Of a stretch of DNA of 50,145 nt, positions 12,028 through 22,600 are shown piece after piece (the stretch's first letter is position 1; the number at the start of each line of letters is the position of its first letter). This DNA is from Candolleomyces eurysporus. Its lineage: Eukaryota > Basidiomycota > Agaricomycetes > Agaricales > Psathyrellaceae. The stretch covers positions 1 to 50,145 of the forward strand of contig JANBPK010000972.1 of the NCBI GenBank assembly GCA_027579435.1, read 5' to 3'. The notes below the pieces were generated by a model, which did no database searches, was not told the DNA's origin, and saw nothing but the letters and a program-made list of their open reading frames with translations. A program made the position numbers and the translations under genes.

Positions 12028-13701
12028 TCACAAAGCCCTGCCATTGCCCAGTGCATGCCACAACGACCACCAGTTGAAATGGGGTGAATCGCCGGCTGTC
12101 TTCGGTTGGTATTGACACTTGATGAAATTCACAATCATCGAGTTGAGATTATTGGAAGAGTAGGGGCTGTGGGACCACCAGCCATTTGAGTGATGGCAAC
12201 ACTGGTGGGAGGCATATGTCCAACTGAGAACGAGCAAATACTGGAAGAGCGCTCCCAGGAGCATGAACAATATCGTCCTTTGCACAACCGTCTTCCAAGG
12301 TGTTTTGAAGTAAACCCCCTGCAGATATCTTTCAGAATATGCTTCATATCGGAACCGGCAAACTCACGCCCCCAGTTGTCCACACTCTTATCGATCCTGC
12401 TTTTCCTGGCTCTGAGCTCCCACTGGCGATGATGTACTCCAATCCGCTTGTTTCCGTTGCACGCCGGCAACTTGCAACAGCTTGCACAAGATTTTGAACT
12501 GGCCTGACACACTGTGAGTACCCTCTTTGCAGGTTTGTGTTGACACTGTACTTACCGTAATTTTCATGCCTCAGTTTCTTCATTATCCTGCGACTGGAAA
12601 CATCCACGATGAAAATGACACCTTGGTCGCTCCCAACAGCAAGAGTGCACTTGTCTAAGAATGAAAGTTGGATGGTGTAATTTCGTGTCAATGCCATTGG
12701 AATTTTTGATCTTCGCACTGGACCATCCTGCAAATCGTAAATGTCGATCCCATCTTCCATGTTCCAGACAGCCAGTTTCTGGCTTTCTTTGTCCCACCTC
12801 ATGTTACTGCTATATGAAGTCAGCTCACTGGTGATGAACGTCCTGAGACCATGAATACCCACATCCGCGTTTCCAGTTTCTCCCTCCACATGTGCGACTG
12901 TGCGCAAAGGTCCCAACCGATTCTATGCATAACTAGACATCAGCTGAATGCTGCGTTGAGGTCAATAACACCACAAACATGATGCCCTCGAAAGTGCCAA
13001 CCATTGCAGCTCTTCCTGCGTTGAAGAAGCACACAGCCCTTGGCTTTCTCAATAGATCTGTCTGGATTTTCCCGGCGACTAGTCCCTTGAGGGTTGTATG
13101 CGTTGGCTTGAATACTTGGCAGAGTCTTGGAGTCGTAAGACAGTTCAATAGAAGATGCCAACACGTACCGACACTTGTCACTGGACAAACATCATAGAAC
13201 GTTACCCCGCCCCTTCCAACGACTGCAATCATATCACCACATGAGTCAACTTCTCCGATTGGATCATCCGCCACCATTTTGCTTCGAATCAAGGTAATGC
13301 TCTAGCCAGTTCCAGGTAAGTAGCTGATATTGACATATTGTTGGTCACAGTCACCGTTTCGCCAATCCTCCAAAGCTTGATACTTCCGTCAGATCCAGCA
13401 GAGAGAAGATGTCGATCTTGGGAGCCGGCCTTCTTCCTCAACCATCGCAATGCAATTACAGCCCCCTGACGACTTTGTATCTTGTGCTTGTACCCTTCTG
13501 GAGACACAATAATGCAAATGTAACCGTCGTCACCTTTGTCCTTTTCGTTAACCCAAACCTCACTGAATTGACTTGGAACGTACCACCAGACACAAGGTAG
13601 TGACCATCGTTGGAGAACGCAAGCGAGTTGATAGGAGCATGGTGAATAGTGAGGGATGTTGTCCGCTGGTAGCTGAGTGCAGCTGGACCTCCGCTCGCCA
13701 T
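12028..13701 (-). CDS. WD40-repeat protein with C-terminal membrane segment
   Basis: The reading starts at ATG 13701 (MASGGPAALSYQ); an in-frame ATG exists upstream at 13,770. WD-like blocks follow: INSLAFSNDGHYLVSGG, HLLSAGSDGSIKLWRI, FNAGRAAMVGTFEG, LAVWNMEDGIDIYDL, LAVGSDQGVIFIVD and IASGSSEPG...IRVW. The last exon (ending at TGA 12028) carries a hydrophobic helix, ILFMLLGALFQYLLVLSW. It is therefore likely a beta-propeller anchored at a membrane by its tail. At least five short introns can be placed, including ones near 13,590, 13,320, 13,140 and 12,370. One splice near 12,500-12,550 does not preserve frame as read, so an indel there is possible. The same design recurs at 19,539-21,274. 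The biological role is unknown. Confidence 0.65.
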
Positions 13702-13863
13702 GGTTGTTGAAAGGGATGAGCGTTTCTTTGGCTCACTGTCTGTTTTGCCTCGTTGCCGTGCCTTCTCCATCCATCGGACTTATTCGTGCCGAGGTATGAC
13801 ATACTGATTGCGTGCATTATTGAGCATATGGGCATATCATTGTCATGAACATAGGCATAGGCA

Positions 13864-14924
13864 TCAGCATACAGCATGTGCATATCTTCGATGGCATTCG
13901 CAAACTACAGGCAAACTACGTAATCCGTCGTTGTCTAGGTCATCTCTAACTGGTTCCACCTTGAGCTCCCAACCTGGGGGAACATTGGGGAGGTGCCTGT
14001 TGGGCTGGGATTGCAGGCACTTGCTGAGGTGGAAGCGGTAATGCTTGCTGAGCATTGGGTGCCCCGTTCACTGCTAAAGGAATCGGAGCTGGAGGTGGGG
14101 GAAGCGGCCCATTCGCCAACCCAGGCAAGGGGACAGCAAGAAAAACAGGAAGATTCCCATCCTGACGGTACATAAGTTGGGTGGGGAAAGCGCGGCGTGT
14201 TGAGACGTGCTTGACAAACCTGAACATCCGTTAGACGGGATGGAAAACAAGGAATTCGGACTCACAATCGAGCAGCTTGTTTTGCCATGTCCGAGTGACC
14301 ACACAAAATAATGGACACACATTCCTCCCGTACCCCGACCCGAGCCACCAGAACGTCACCCCTCCATGGAACGCACGCCAAGGAATAAATACCCAGGTTG
14401 GTGAGGAAGACTTGGCTGAGTCGGAAGAATACTCGGAAGGTGTGCATCTTCCCCAAGGTTGTCTTGAGATGCACTATCGTACTGTGTATATCGACGCCAG
14501 GTCGCTCTTTCATGATGGTTCAGGGGTTCATGGTACGCGCATCGTGTCGGACAAAGGGTAACTCAACTCTTCTGTGACCTCCTGTAACCTTGCAGTGGAA
14601 GTAGAGACCTTTGACATTCTGAAGTGAATGCTCAAGGTCTACCCTGTTACTGACGACTGGAGGTGGAGGCACCACATGGTTCGGATCTGGGTGCTGGAAG
14701 AAATTGCCAACAGGGCCATCACCCTGACCAGCAGGAGGGTTGCCGCCCTGACCGGGCGCAGGATTGATTATGAGGGCGTCACCAGTGTTGTCTGGTTGCT
14801 TTACGTTAAGGCCACTCGGACCTGCTTGAGGGCTGAGGCTGCGGGGGGTAGAAGAGGGTAGTGGACTCTTGCGGGAGCGTGCATGCTGTTTCTGGCCGGA
14901 ACAGGTCATTCGCACACGGGCCAT
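13864..14924 (-). pseudogene. Unknown mushroom protein with Pro/Ala-rich segment, broken
   Basis: It starts at ATG 14924 (MARVRMTCSGQKQHARSRKS), with a disordered Ser/Pro/Gly-rich N-terminus. A conserved-looking core follows (NVKGLYFHCKVTGG, MHTFRVFFRL, IYSLACVPWRGDVLVARVG, SIILCGHSD). After an intron near 14,220-14,270 comes a Pro/Ala/Gln-rich tract and a charged tail (GWELKVEPVRDDLDND). A TGA at 14,520-14,522 interrupts the reading between RTMNP and TIMKERPGVD, where Arg would fit. A second frame change sits near 13,985 inside the proline-rich tract. No domain name can be given. It lies between two other minus-strand genes of the cluster. Confidence 0.5.
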
Positions 14925-15155
14925 GTTTGGTGGTCGTGAATAAGGTCTGGATATGTGTTGCTGAAAGCAAAAGAGAGGATTGCTTTGAGATCGGGTTGAC
15001 AAAATGACCCACTCAACATGGTTTATTTATCCTGAATCCTGAACGGCTCTTTGGATGAAAGGATAAAGAACTAATTTAGCTCTGCCACGAGTCCCAGAGT
15101 TTGACACCAGTAGTTACAGGACGCTCAATTCGGCAACCATGAAAGTCTTTCATAA

Positions 15156-15748
15156 CTACGCCTCATGGTTGAATTCCAATGCAACAACATTCACGATCCT
15201 CAACGTGCCGCTTGGATAGTCGCCATTTGCAGCTATAATTTCAGCACCTTTAGCCACCCTGGTACATTATCAGTAACAAAGACTCATTGATTCAAGCTGT
15301 CGACTCACTCCTTGACGGAAAACCAAGCAAACCTATTCATCACCTCACCGGCCATATCCACATAGTGTCTTGTTGCTAGATCCCACCACAAGATAGCACA
15401 CGACCCTCTAATCTCCCGGTCTGGTACAGCATACTTCAGCAGGGTGTTGCGGGCCTTCCTATGCGAATGCACAAAGAAGATGTGGAAGACCATGATGCCA
15501 TCTGGTGTACTGAGTTGGATGATGACCTGTTTGATTAAGTCCGTTCGGTTATCTTCACACAACACGTTTTCTACTGCAGGCACATCTTCTTTGTCCCCTC
15601 TGAACACTTGAAATGGGAAGCTTCGGGGGACGAGGTCGTCAGCCCCGACCAGCATACTGAGTGCTTGAGCCTTGAACCTGGAGTCAATCAAGTGCAATTC
15701 CAGTTCACTGTGCCAACTTACGTGCTGATGAGTAACCTTTGCAGGCAT
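15156..15748 (-). CDS. Hypothetical protein, two exons, about 180 aa
   Basis: It starts at ATG 15748 (MPAKVTHQHVSWHSELELHL). The first exon reads without interruption to FAWFSVKE. A GTGAGT...CAG intron at about 15,260-15,308 joins in frame to VAKGAEIIAANGDYPSGTLR and ends EFNHEA at TAG 15156. Blocks such as FPFQVFRGDKEDVP, GIMVFHIFFVHSHRKAR and RHYVDMAGEVMNRFAW look conserved, but I cannot name the family. There is no transmembrane helix or signal peptide. It is one of the few members of the left cluster without an obvious break. Together with 16,471 it forms a divergent pair across a 722-bp gap. Confidence 0.55.
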
Positions 15749-16470
15749 TGGAGGTCAAGAGACGATGGTTGTTAGATTAGCAGTGATGTTGTTATGAAGT
15801 GCTGGAAACATGTGTGTGATTTGTCAAGTAAGCCTGTCCTCCCTTTCCGTCACATCTCAACATTTCTTTCTAATAAATCCGTCATTTCTCCATTTGTCCC
15901 TCTAGGTCCCATTTGCTGGCTCAATGCGGAGCAGATCGTCCGTGGAGTCTACACCACTGAGCGAACTCGCTGCATAACAAATTTCCTGGCTTATTTCTTG
16001 CACCGGAATGGATTTCAACAGGGATAGATCATAGCTGGCCAAGGCGAATGTAAATGCGTGTCGAAGATATCGGCTGATGCCAAGAATCTGACGTGTATGG
16101 TTGGCCGCATGTTGAACAAAGAAAAAATGGCTCACCGATCAAGGACGGTAGACGCAGTTTCGCGATCACAAAGGGCTTTCTCACTCCCATCTCCATCACA
16201 ATCACATCCCCAAACCAGGCATAATTGGCCTTGAAACTTGTTCATGATTCGTTATTTGGAAGGCTCTCTTCAAAGCAAGATTGCCTCTTTCCACAATCAT
16301 TCATGCAAATATTAGCTCTGTATCGGGTAGCCACATTTCACTCAACAATTGTCCCGGTCTTTGGAGGAAATTCCTCTTTATTCCATCTAATGTTGACACC
16401 TTAAAGGTCAGTGCACCGGCCCTCTAGACTTTCCTAAGACTTAATCTTGTCCTTGAAGTTCTCTACCTCA
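15749..16470. promoter_or_regulatory. Divergent intergenic region, no gene
   Basis: This separates the minus-strand gene ending its 5' side at 15,748 from the plus-strand gene starting at 16,471. Open frames inside it are short and lack splice support. It would hold both promoters if the genes are expressed. No clear TATA box or repeat was found. Confidence 0.35.
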
Positions 16471-19269
16471 ATGTCTGAGCTTCCTGAAATCCCCACCCCC
16501 AGTGGTTCCGTGACTAACTCCGCCAGCGGGATGACAGAAAGCAAGCAGGCCGCTCCGGCAGAGTCTTCCAATTCTGCTTCGGAGATCCAGGAGCCTAGAA
16601 TGGAAGTCGATAATCACTGAATGTGCCATTCAGGTACCACCTTGGGAAAATGTGAAACAGACAAAAGACCCACTCCTTGACCTTCCAAGCAGCCAGACCT
16701 GACAAAGTCACCGCAACAAAAGAAGACAAAAACAGGGATGATTCCTTTGGATACAATCAAAGACCTTGCTGTACGTTTGCAACCACGATACTCACGTCAA
16801 CCTAGGCTTACAGTTATTATAGACAAAGCTTTTTTCCTTTGCTCCGACTCCAGCGAATGATGAACTCTCAGTGGCAAATGTGAGATTGGAACGAACTTTT
16901 ATCTCTACCTCTGACCAAACTGACAAGGTCGAAAGGCTCCTAGCGAAGACCAAACTGTCGGCCCTGAGCAAACTTTTCATTTCAACCTCCGTGTAAGTCT
17001 CATATTCCTATCCTGCTGATTGCCATCTCACCGTCTCTACAGGCCACGAAACCTATACCTTCACGTCCTCCATCCACGGTTAAGGTACATGCACGTTAGC
17101 ACTTATCCTGGATCCCGACTTCTGATGTATATCTGCAGCCTGTGGGCAAAAGCGAACAACCAAAGAATGTGGATGGGGAAGAAGACAACAATAGTCACAC
17201 CCCGACGCAAGAGGTGGCTCCATTTCATTCAATCTTGGTCACCTCATTCACTGATTCTTAATAGGCTTTCCCCCACTGCAGCAGCAGAATTCGAGAGATG
17301 AGTTCCCAGAGCTCAATATCCAGCCAAGCCTCTGAAACTGTGCCTTCCCACCGCCGAAGATCAAGTAAGGCAAAGGGGAAACAACGAGCCTTTGGGCCTC
17401 AAAGCACGAGGCGCACCCAAAAATTGAGCAACATTATTGAAGACAAAGATGAGGAAGACAGCGACTATGGCGATATCGAAGATGAGAATGGAGGGGAAAA
17501 TGTGGTGGACAACAATGAAATTATGGACCTTGGCTTAGAGGGTCCTTCATTTGGATCTACGTCGGTGAAACCTAAACCTGTCCGCAAGCATAATGATCCA
17601 GTGAGTTCTCTTCTCGGCATGCAACACACATCTCAATAATTTACTTCTTTGTGTTCCAGCGAGACCAGCAACACCCCATCCCTCCCGCCATGAATGATGC
17701 GCCTTTGTTATCAGTCTTGTCTGCGGTTGAAGGGTTGCTCGATACAATGGGTTCACGAATTGAAGGCCGCCTTCTCCAACAGTTCCACAAGCAAGAAGAA
17801 TGTTTTCTCTTGCAGCGCGTGGAGGATCGCAAGATGTTGGCCGAGACGCAGGCCAAATTGGATCAACTCAAGCATGACCCCCAAGAGGATCGTGGCAGTG
17901 GGTCAACTTCTGCTCCTTCATCTCGCTGACCCACAAAAGAAAACAAGAAGAAGAGGCCAGGGCTGCCAGAGTACGTCGCTGACCACCCTCTCTGTAACTT
18001 TTTTCTGGTATGTCATCCCTTCGATCTGTGATCAATCCCTGACTATTTCTAGGCATATATATGCGATTATCTGCAAATTGTTCTCCTCAAACTTCTGGCC
18101 CCCGTTCAAGAAGATGGCATGAAAAACGAGCAAGCCATTGGTCCCCTTTTGGTGGATCACTTCTCGCCCCTTAGCCAGACCGACTACAATAACTACTGCG
18201 TGAAGAGGCCCAGAGCTTTCAAACTGTCAAAGGACAACTTTCGATTTGAATTTTCTCGATCGTTAGCTGATCACTTCAACAAGGAGGCACTTCACGTTGC
18301 AGTTGAAGGCTTCACCTCTGCGATGGCTGCTGGTGACTATCCCTGGATGTTTTCCAATGGCCAACCTGTTCCCGAAATCTTTTTTCTCTGGCCTCACCTT
18401 TCATATATGATTGAGCAACATGCGAGGCATCTCTTCCGCCAGTATCGTGAAGCCAAGAAACCTGACTATGAGGAAGTTTGTGAGGAGTGTTTAAAGAATG
18501 TGAACTGTGCAGTCAGAAGGAATCATGTAAGACTTCCTCTCTTGTTTCCTGATTGTTATGTTCACCCTGTTGCCTTAGCTCTACAATGACTGGCTTGAAA
18601 CCGCAAGACACTTCCCTCAACTGAAGGACTTTGTTAAGATTGTCAAAGCGGTGGGAACGGACGGAACGAGTGAAGATGAGAGCGAACATGAAGTTGACAA
18701 TGCGGGTACTATCGTTTGTACCAAATACATGAGGGTTGCCCCCTTCTGGCGTAGCGCTGAACTCAGCAACTTCCTTCGGTTGCTGGATGGATACACCGCC
18801 AGGCGGAAAGCCTCTAACATAGGCTGAAAGCGCCGAGGACATGGTACTCAGGCTCATGTGCGAGAACCTTCAAGCAAGACCTACAAAAGCAATGTTCCGA
18901 AGAGTCTTCCATACAATTGCTATGCAGGTAGCTATATTCAAACACTGGAGGTGGCAGTCAAAGGAGCTCGATAGAGGGGGAAAGCATTTGCAATTTCCGG
19001 TCAGTCAAATGATCTCTCGTTAATTGAACTGTTTGGCTGACTCTGTACAGGATGCCGAAACTTTGGCTTCTTCATCCAGTTCCCCATCCCCGTCTCAGCC
19101 GCAGGTGGGGACATCTTTAAATCCATCAGCCTCAACTTCAAATCCCAGCAACTCGAATCCCTCAGCATCTGGCCAAGCGTCTTCTTCGAATGGAGGTGGA
19201 AGTGGTGGATCCTCTATCTTTGTGTCGAATTGGGGTAGTGTGAATTGGAGCGGGATGCTCAACGGGTGA
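16471..19269 (+). pseudogene. Mushroom multicopy protein with disordered N-terminus, broken by TGA codons
   Basis: It starts at ATG 16471 (MSELPEIPTPSGSVTNSASG) and ends at TGA 19267 after a Ser/Pro/Gly-rich tail. At least seven short exons splice coherently through 16.5-17.9 kb, including NDELSVANVRLERTF and RSSKAKGKQRAFG. An acidic tract (EDKDEEDSDYGDIEDENGG) and a coiled stretch (RVEDRKMLAETQAKLDQL) follow. The core matches a family I know from mushrooms: YNDWLETARHFPQL, AVGTDGTSEDESEHE, VAPFWRSAELSNFLRLLDGY, then KRRGHGTQAHVRE and LPYNCYAGSYIQTLE. Three in-frame TGAs interrupt it (16,618-16,620; 17,927-17,929; 18,825-18,827), each where Arg fits. A further frame change lies near 18,950. 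Its function is unknown. Confidence 0.65.
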
Positions 19270-19538
19270 AATGGGAGGCTGACCCAGAGCCTGTACAACT
19301 AAGGAGACGGCAGGACCTCTTCTTCAGACGAAACAAGCTGTTGTTTTTCGATGTAACCCTATGTTTTCCCCATGAATGAACGCTATTTATTACCCAAATT
19401 CTCAATTTTATTATAACTTGTTTTGTCTGCTTCAAGCGCGGATCTTGTATATTGGAAGTTACTTGTCGTTGTTTTAGTTCCGGCTAGAATGAGGTCGTTG
19501 CTAGCCTTGTGCCACCCCAACTTCCTTTCATCCCACTT
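19270..19538. other. Intergenic spacer
   Basis: An AT-rich 3' region of the preceding plus-strand gene and the short upstream region of the WD40 gene starting at 19,539. No gene or repeat is seen. Confidence 0.4.
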
Positions 19539-21274
19539 ATGTTATTTGAACCCTTTCACAAGCTGAAGGGTGGATACCCCTCCCGCATCAAGGCAATGGA
19601 CTTCTCTCTGGTCAAACAATTGCTGGCGGCAGGAGACGATGCTGGGGTGATCAAAATTTGGAACATCACATCAGGAGCCACATGATTCTCTCTATCTTTC
19701 TCAACAAGCATTTCAGCACTCAAATGGGACTCATGTAGACGTTCAAGGTTGTTTGTGGGGTTCGAAACAGGCTCAGTGGTTGTTCTAGATCACTTTTCAG
19801 TGCGTTCCTTCATGCTATCCTTCCTACCCACACCCTCACTCCCTTTGATCCAGCTGCCTGGCCAAGCAGTCAAGACGGGAATGATAGGGCATTGGTATCT
19901 GCAATCTCTGTTTCTCCAACGGGCCTGCTGGCGATCAGAATAGGTTCTGAGGTTCACATTGCCCATGAAATCAGAGCAGGTGAGTCTTTGGATTCCTTGC
20001 ACCGTTCCAACACTATTGATGCCTCAACTCGGTTGTGCAGCGCTCTACGTCATGTGAGATCTCCTTCCGGCACCGAATGTTCACCTCCACAGAAGTCAGA
20101 TTCCCCAGAACACCCTTGTTTGTCCGCAAGGATTACACTTTCACAAAGGCTCCTCGCAGCTGGTCGTTTTGTATCTCAATCACGGTATAGTGTAATATCT
20201 ATTATTCCGACTTCTGCTAGGGGATATTGCTCAACCTGCTTCCAGCTGCTGGGATCTGGATTTTGATATTCAGCTCTGGGCAATTGCTCCCACAACCGAA
20301 CGACCCTGGATGTACGTGACTTGCTCCCCCAGCTGTTCATTAACTGAATGCCCGCAAACAGCAGGTTCTCAACAATCTACTCTGGGGCAGCTATCATATC
20401 AGTATGGGACATGGCATCCGGAATCATTGACTTCTCCACCAAAACACAGGAAGAAAATGGACAATTGAGGTTAGCTCTGAACCCTGACCGAAATGTCCCT
20501 GTGGCTCTGGCAACCCTTGAAGACAGTGGATATGTGGTCTGTGGGGGTCATGATGGAGCGGTATCAATCTGGGATGTACGACTCAAAGAGCTATCCCAAC
20601 AATTAGACCACGGACGTGAGTTAAGCCTTAAATGACTCCTTTCCCTTGGATTGCGGCCTAACTTGTGATATAGGAAATGAACTTGTTCAACTCATAGTGG
20701 TATGTTGGTAGATGCTTTCCGCTTGTCTCAAACTAAATTTCTTTTGAAGGCCCATTCATACCTTGATCACAAGTATATAGCATCAACAATTGTTGAAGAT
20801 CAACCCACTATACAGATTTGGAGGCCAAAATCCGGTAGGTAATACTTCCCTTGAGTCATGTTCTTGCCATGACCATCCTCCAGTCCTATCAACTCCAGAA
20901 TGGCTCAAGTGTCTGTGCGTCTCCAACATAGACAAACTTCGCAATATTGACGCTGGCACCGCTGCATGTGTTCTGTCCCTCATCTTTGTAGTTCTGTTCT
21001 TCATCCGTCATCAGGTAGGCGGCTCATCATGGTTCCTTCTTGAACTTTGTCGACTTACTTGCTTCTCCAGGCCTTAGAAATAGCGAGCTTTCTTATATTG
21101 CTAACATCGAGCCTGTGGTCTATGCTGCGAGTCATGATTGACACTTCCTTTCATCATTCCAAACGCCTCCTGCACGAATTACTGCAGTATCTTAGGCAGC
21201 AACTCCTAATCTGGTTGGGTGTGCCTCCACTGCTGCCCATGTTCCGTGGAATGCGCCCCGGTTATTTCTTTTAA
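19539..21274 (+). pseudogene. Second WD40 protein with C-terminal membrane helices, one nonsense codon
   Basis: It starts at ATG 19539 (MLFEPFHKLKGGYPSRIKAM) and ends at TAA 21272-21274. WD-type blocks are LLAAGDDAGVIKIWNITSG, LFVGFETGSVVVLD, LVSAISVSPTGLLAIRIGSE, IISVWDMASG and YVVCGGHDGAVSIWDVR. Two hydrophobic stretches follow near the C-terminus: ACVLSLIFVVLFFIRH and, after a 56-nt intron, FLILLTSSLWSMLRVMI. The layout matches the WD40 gene at 12,028-13,701. A TGA at 19,683-19,685 follows NITSGAT in the same frame as the continuing WD reading (SISALKWDSC), so the copy is probably non-functional. Several short introns are visible, for example donor GTAGGTAA near 20,837. A CACTA-like element is inserted 66 bp past the stop. 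Confidence 0.6.
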
Positions 21275-21340
21275 CTACCACTTTCAGAAACACAATCTAG
21301 TCTCGTTTCCCAATGAAATTTCCGCTCAATGTCTCTGTGA

Positions 21341-21925
21341 CACTGGGTGCAAGCTTTCATATTTTCAACAGAAATATGATAAAACTATGATAAAAATATG
21401 TGATATACTTTCAGAATAGTTTTTGTGAAGCTATTTTGAAAATATTAAATAGATAATTCCAACATACTTCCAGAGAGAAACTATTTGTGAGATATGAAAT
21501 TCAATTCCCTTTCATACTTCCTTTCCACTTTGTTGAGAATATGTTGAAAATATGAAACTCAAGTGCAGTTCCATAGTTTGAAATGTGACTATTATGTCAA
21601 CTACATTGAAAGTATGCAATCCCAGAAAACCAAAGTCAAATTTCATAGTTTTAAAGTGTTGAGAATCATAGTTCCCGCAGGATATATGAAAACCTTTTCT
21701 CAGTAAGCAGAATATATATTCTTTTCATTGGAGGAACAGAACATATGAGAGAAATATGAAATCCAAGATCCCTGGACAGATGGCAGACAGACCTGCTTCA
21801 ACACAACCTTCAGAAATGTCCAAATGTCCAAACACTCTCTGGAAATGTCTTTGAGAAATATCCAAGTGTCTTTGAGAGATGTCCAAATGTCCTTGAGAAA
21901 TGTCCAAATGTCTAAAACCAATGTC
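21341..21925 (+). repeat. Left terminal inverted repeat of the CACTA-like element
   Basis: This is an AT-rich arm of about 585 bp. Its inner end carries direct repeats built on AAATGTCCAAATGTC and GAGAAAT. It matches the reverse complement of 22,601-23,207 with only scattered substitutions (for example GAAAGTATGC against GAAAATATGC) and one missing 21-bp unit. Confidence 0.85.
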
Positions 21926-22096
21926 GAAATGTCTTCACATGTATTCCCAAAGCAACAAGGTCATGCAGGATTGGTACTCAAGCTTATGTTTGGGCACAAT
22001 TTACCCCATCTCAGTGATATTAATGGTCATCTATATTATGGGCTGCACCAGACCAGGGAGCTGGTATATTCATTCATCGCAACTATCTCTGCTTCG

Positions 22097-22305
22097 GTGT
22101 TGGTGGTACTCCTACTGTGTCCGGTGGCAGTGAGTGGCACAGGGGAAGGACAAGAAAAAATGACAATGTACCATGTGCCTTTGGCACCAGCAGTGGTAGC
22201 AGCTGCTCATGTTGGTGTTGGCAGTACTCCTGCTGTGCCCTGTAGTACTGAGAGGTGCAGGGCAAGGACAAGAAATGACATACCACGATGTGTGTGTCTT
22301 GCACT
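22097..22305. repeat. Diverged tandem duplication inside the CACTA-like element
   Basis: Two copies of roughly 90-100 bp start at about 22,097 (GGTGTTGGTGGTACTCCTAC) and 22,211 (GGTGTTGGCAGTACTCCTGC). Both continue through GGCAGTGAGTGGCACAGG-like and AAGGACAAGAAA sequence. They lie in the non-arm interior and explain the short open frames there. Confidence 0.6.
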
Positions 22306-22600
22306 TTGCTGAGCACCCCTCCTGTATTCATACCCAGATTGTTATAATGCATTGATCTGTACAGGGGGTACTTGTCCACCCCCAATAGTGAGGTTCAGTG
22401 TTGTGGCATCACATGTATCTGTAAGATCTTTTGTGAAGGCACATCTAAGGTTGACTACATTGGGAAGTGGGCGGTCGCTTTGCGCAGCAGCTTGTTTGAG
22501 GCATTTTGGCTCACGTTTAGTCTACAGAGTTTGAACTCACTATTCAGCATTAAATGCTGCAGATCTTCACCGTCTCATCCCTCTGGGGGATGTATCTAAA

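Noticed and set aside
5604..12060. Termini of the Tnp2-bearing transposon
   Set aside because: Candidate CACT- and -AGTG strings occur by chance, but no matching inverted pair with a 3-bp duplication was found.
3460..19685. TGA recoding or genetic-code change in the left-half genes
   Set aside because: NOP4 and other genes here use TGA as a normal stop, and the affected positions fit Arg, not Trp or selenocysteine. CpG decay is simpler.
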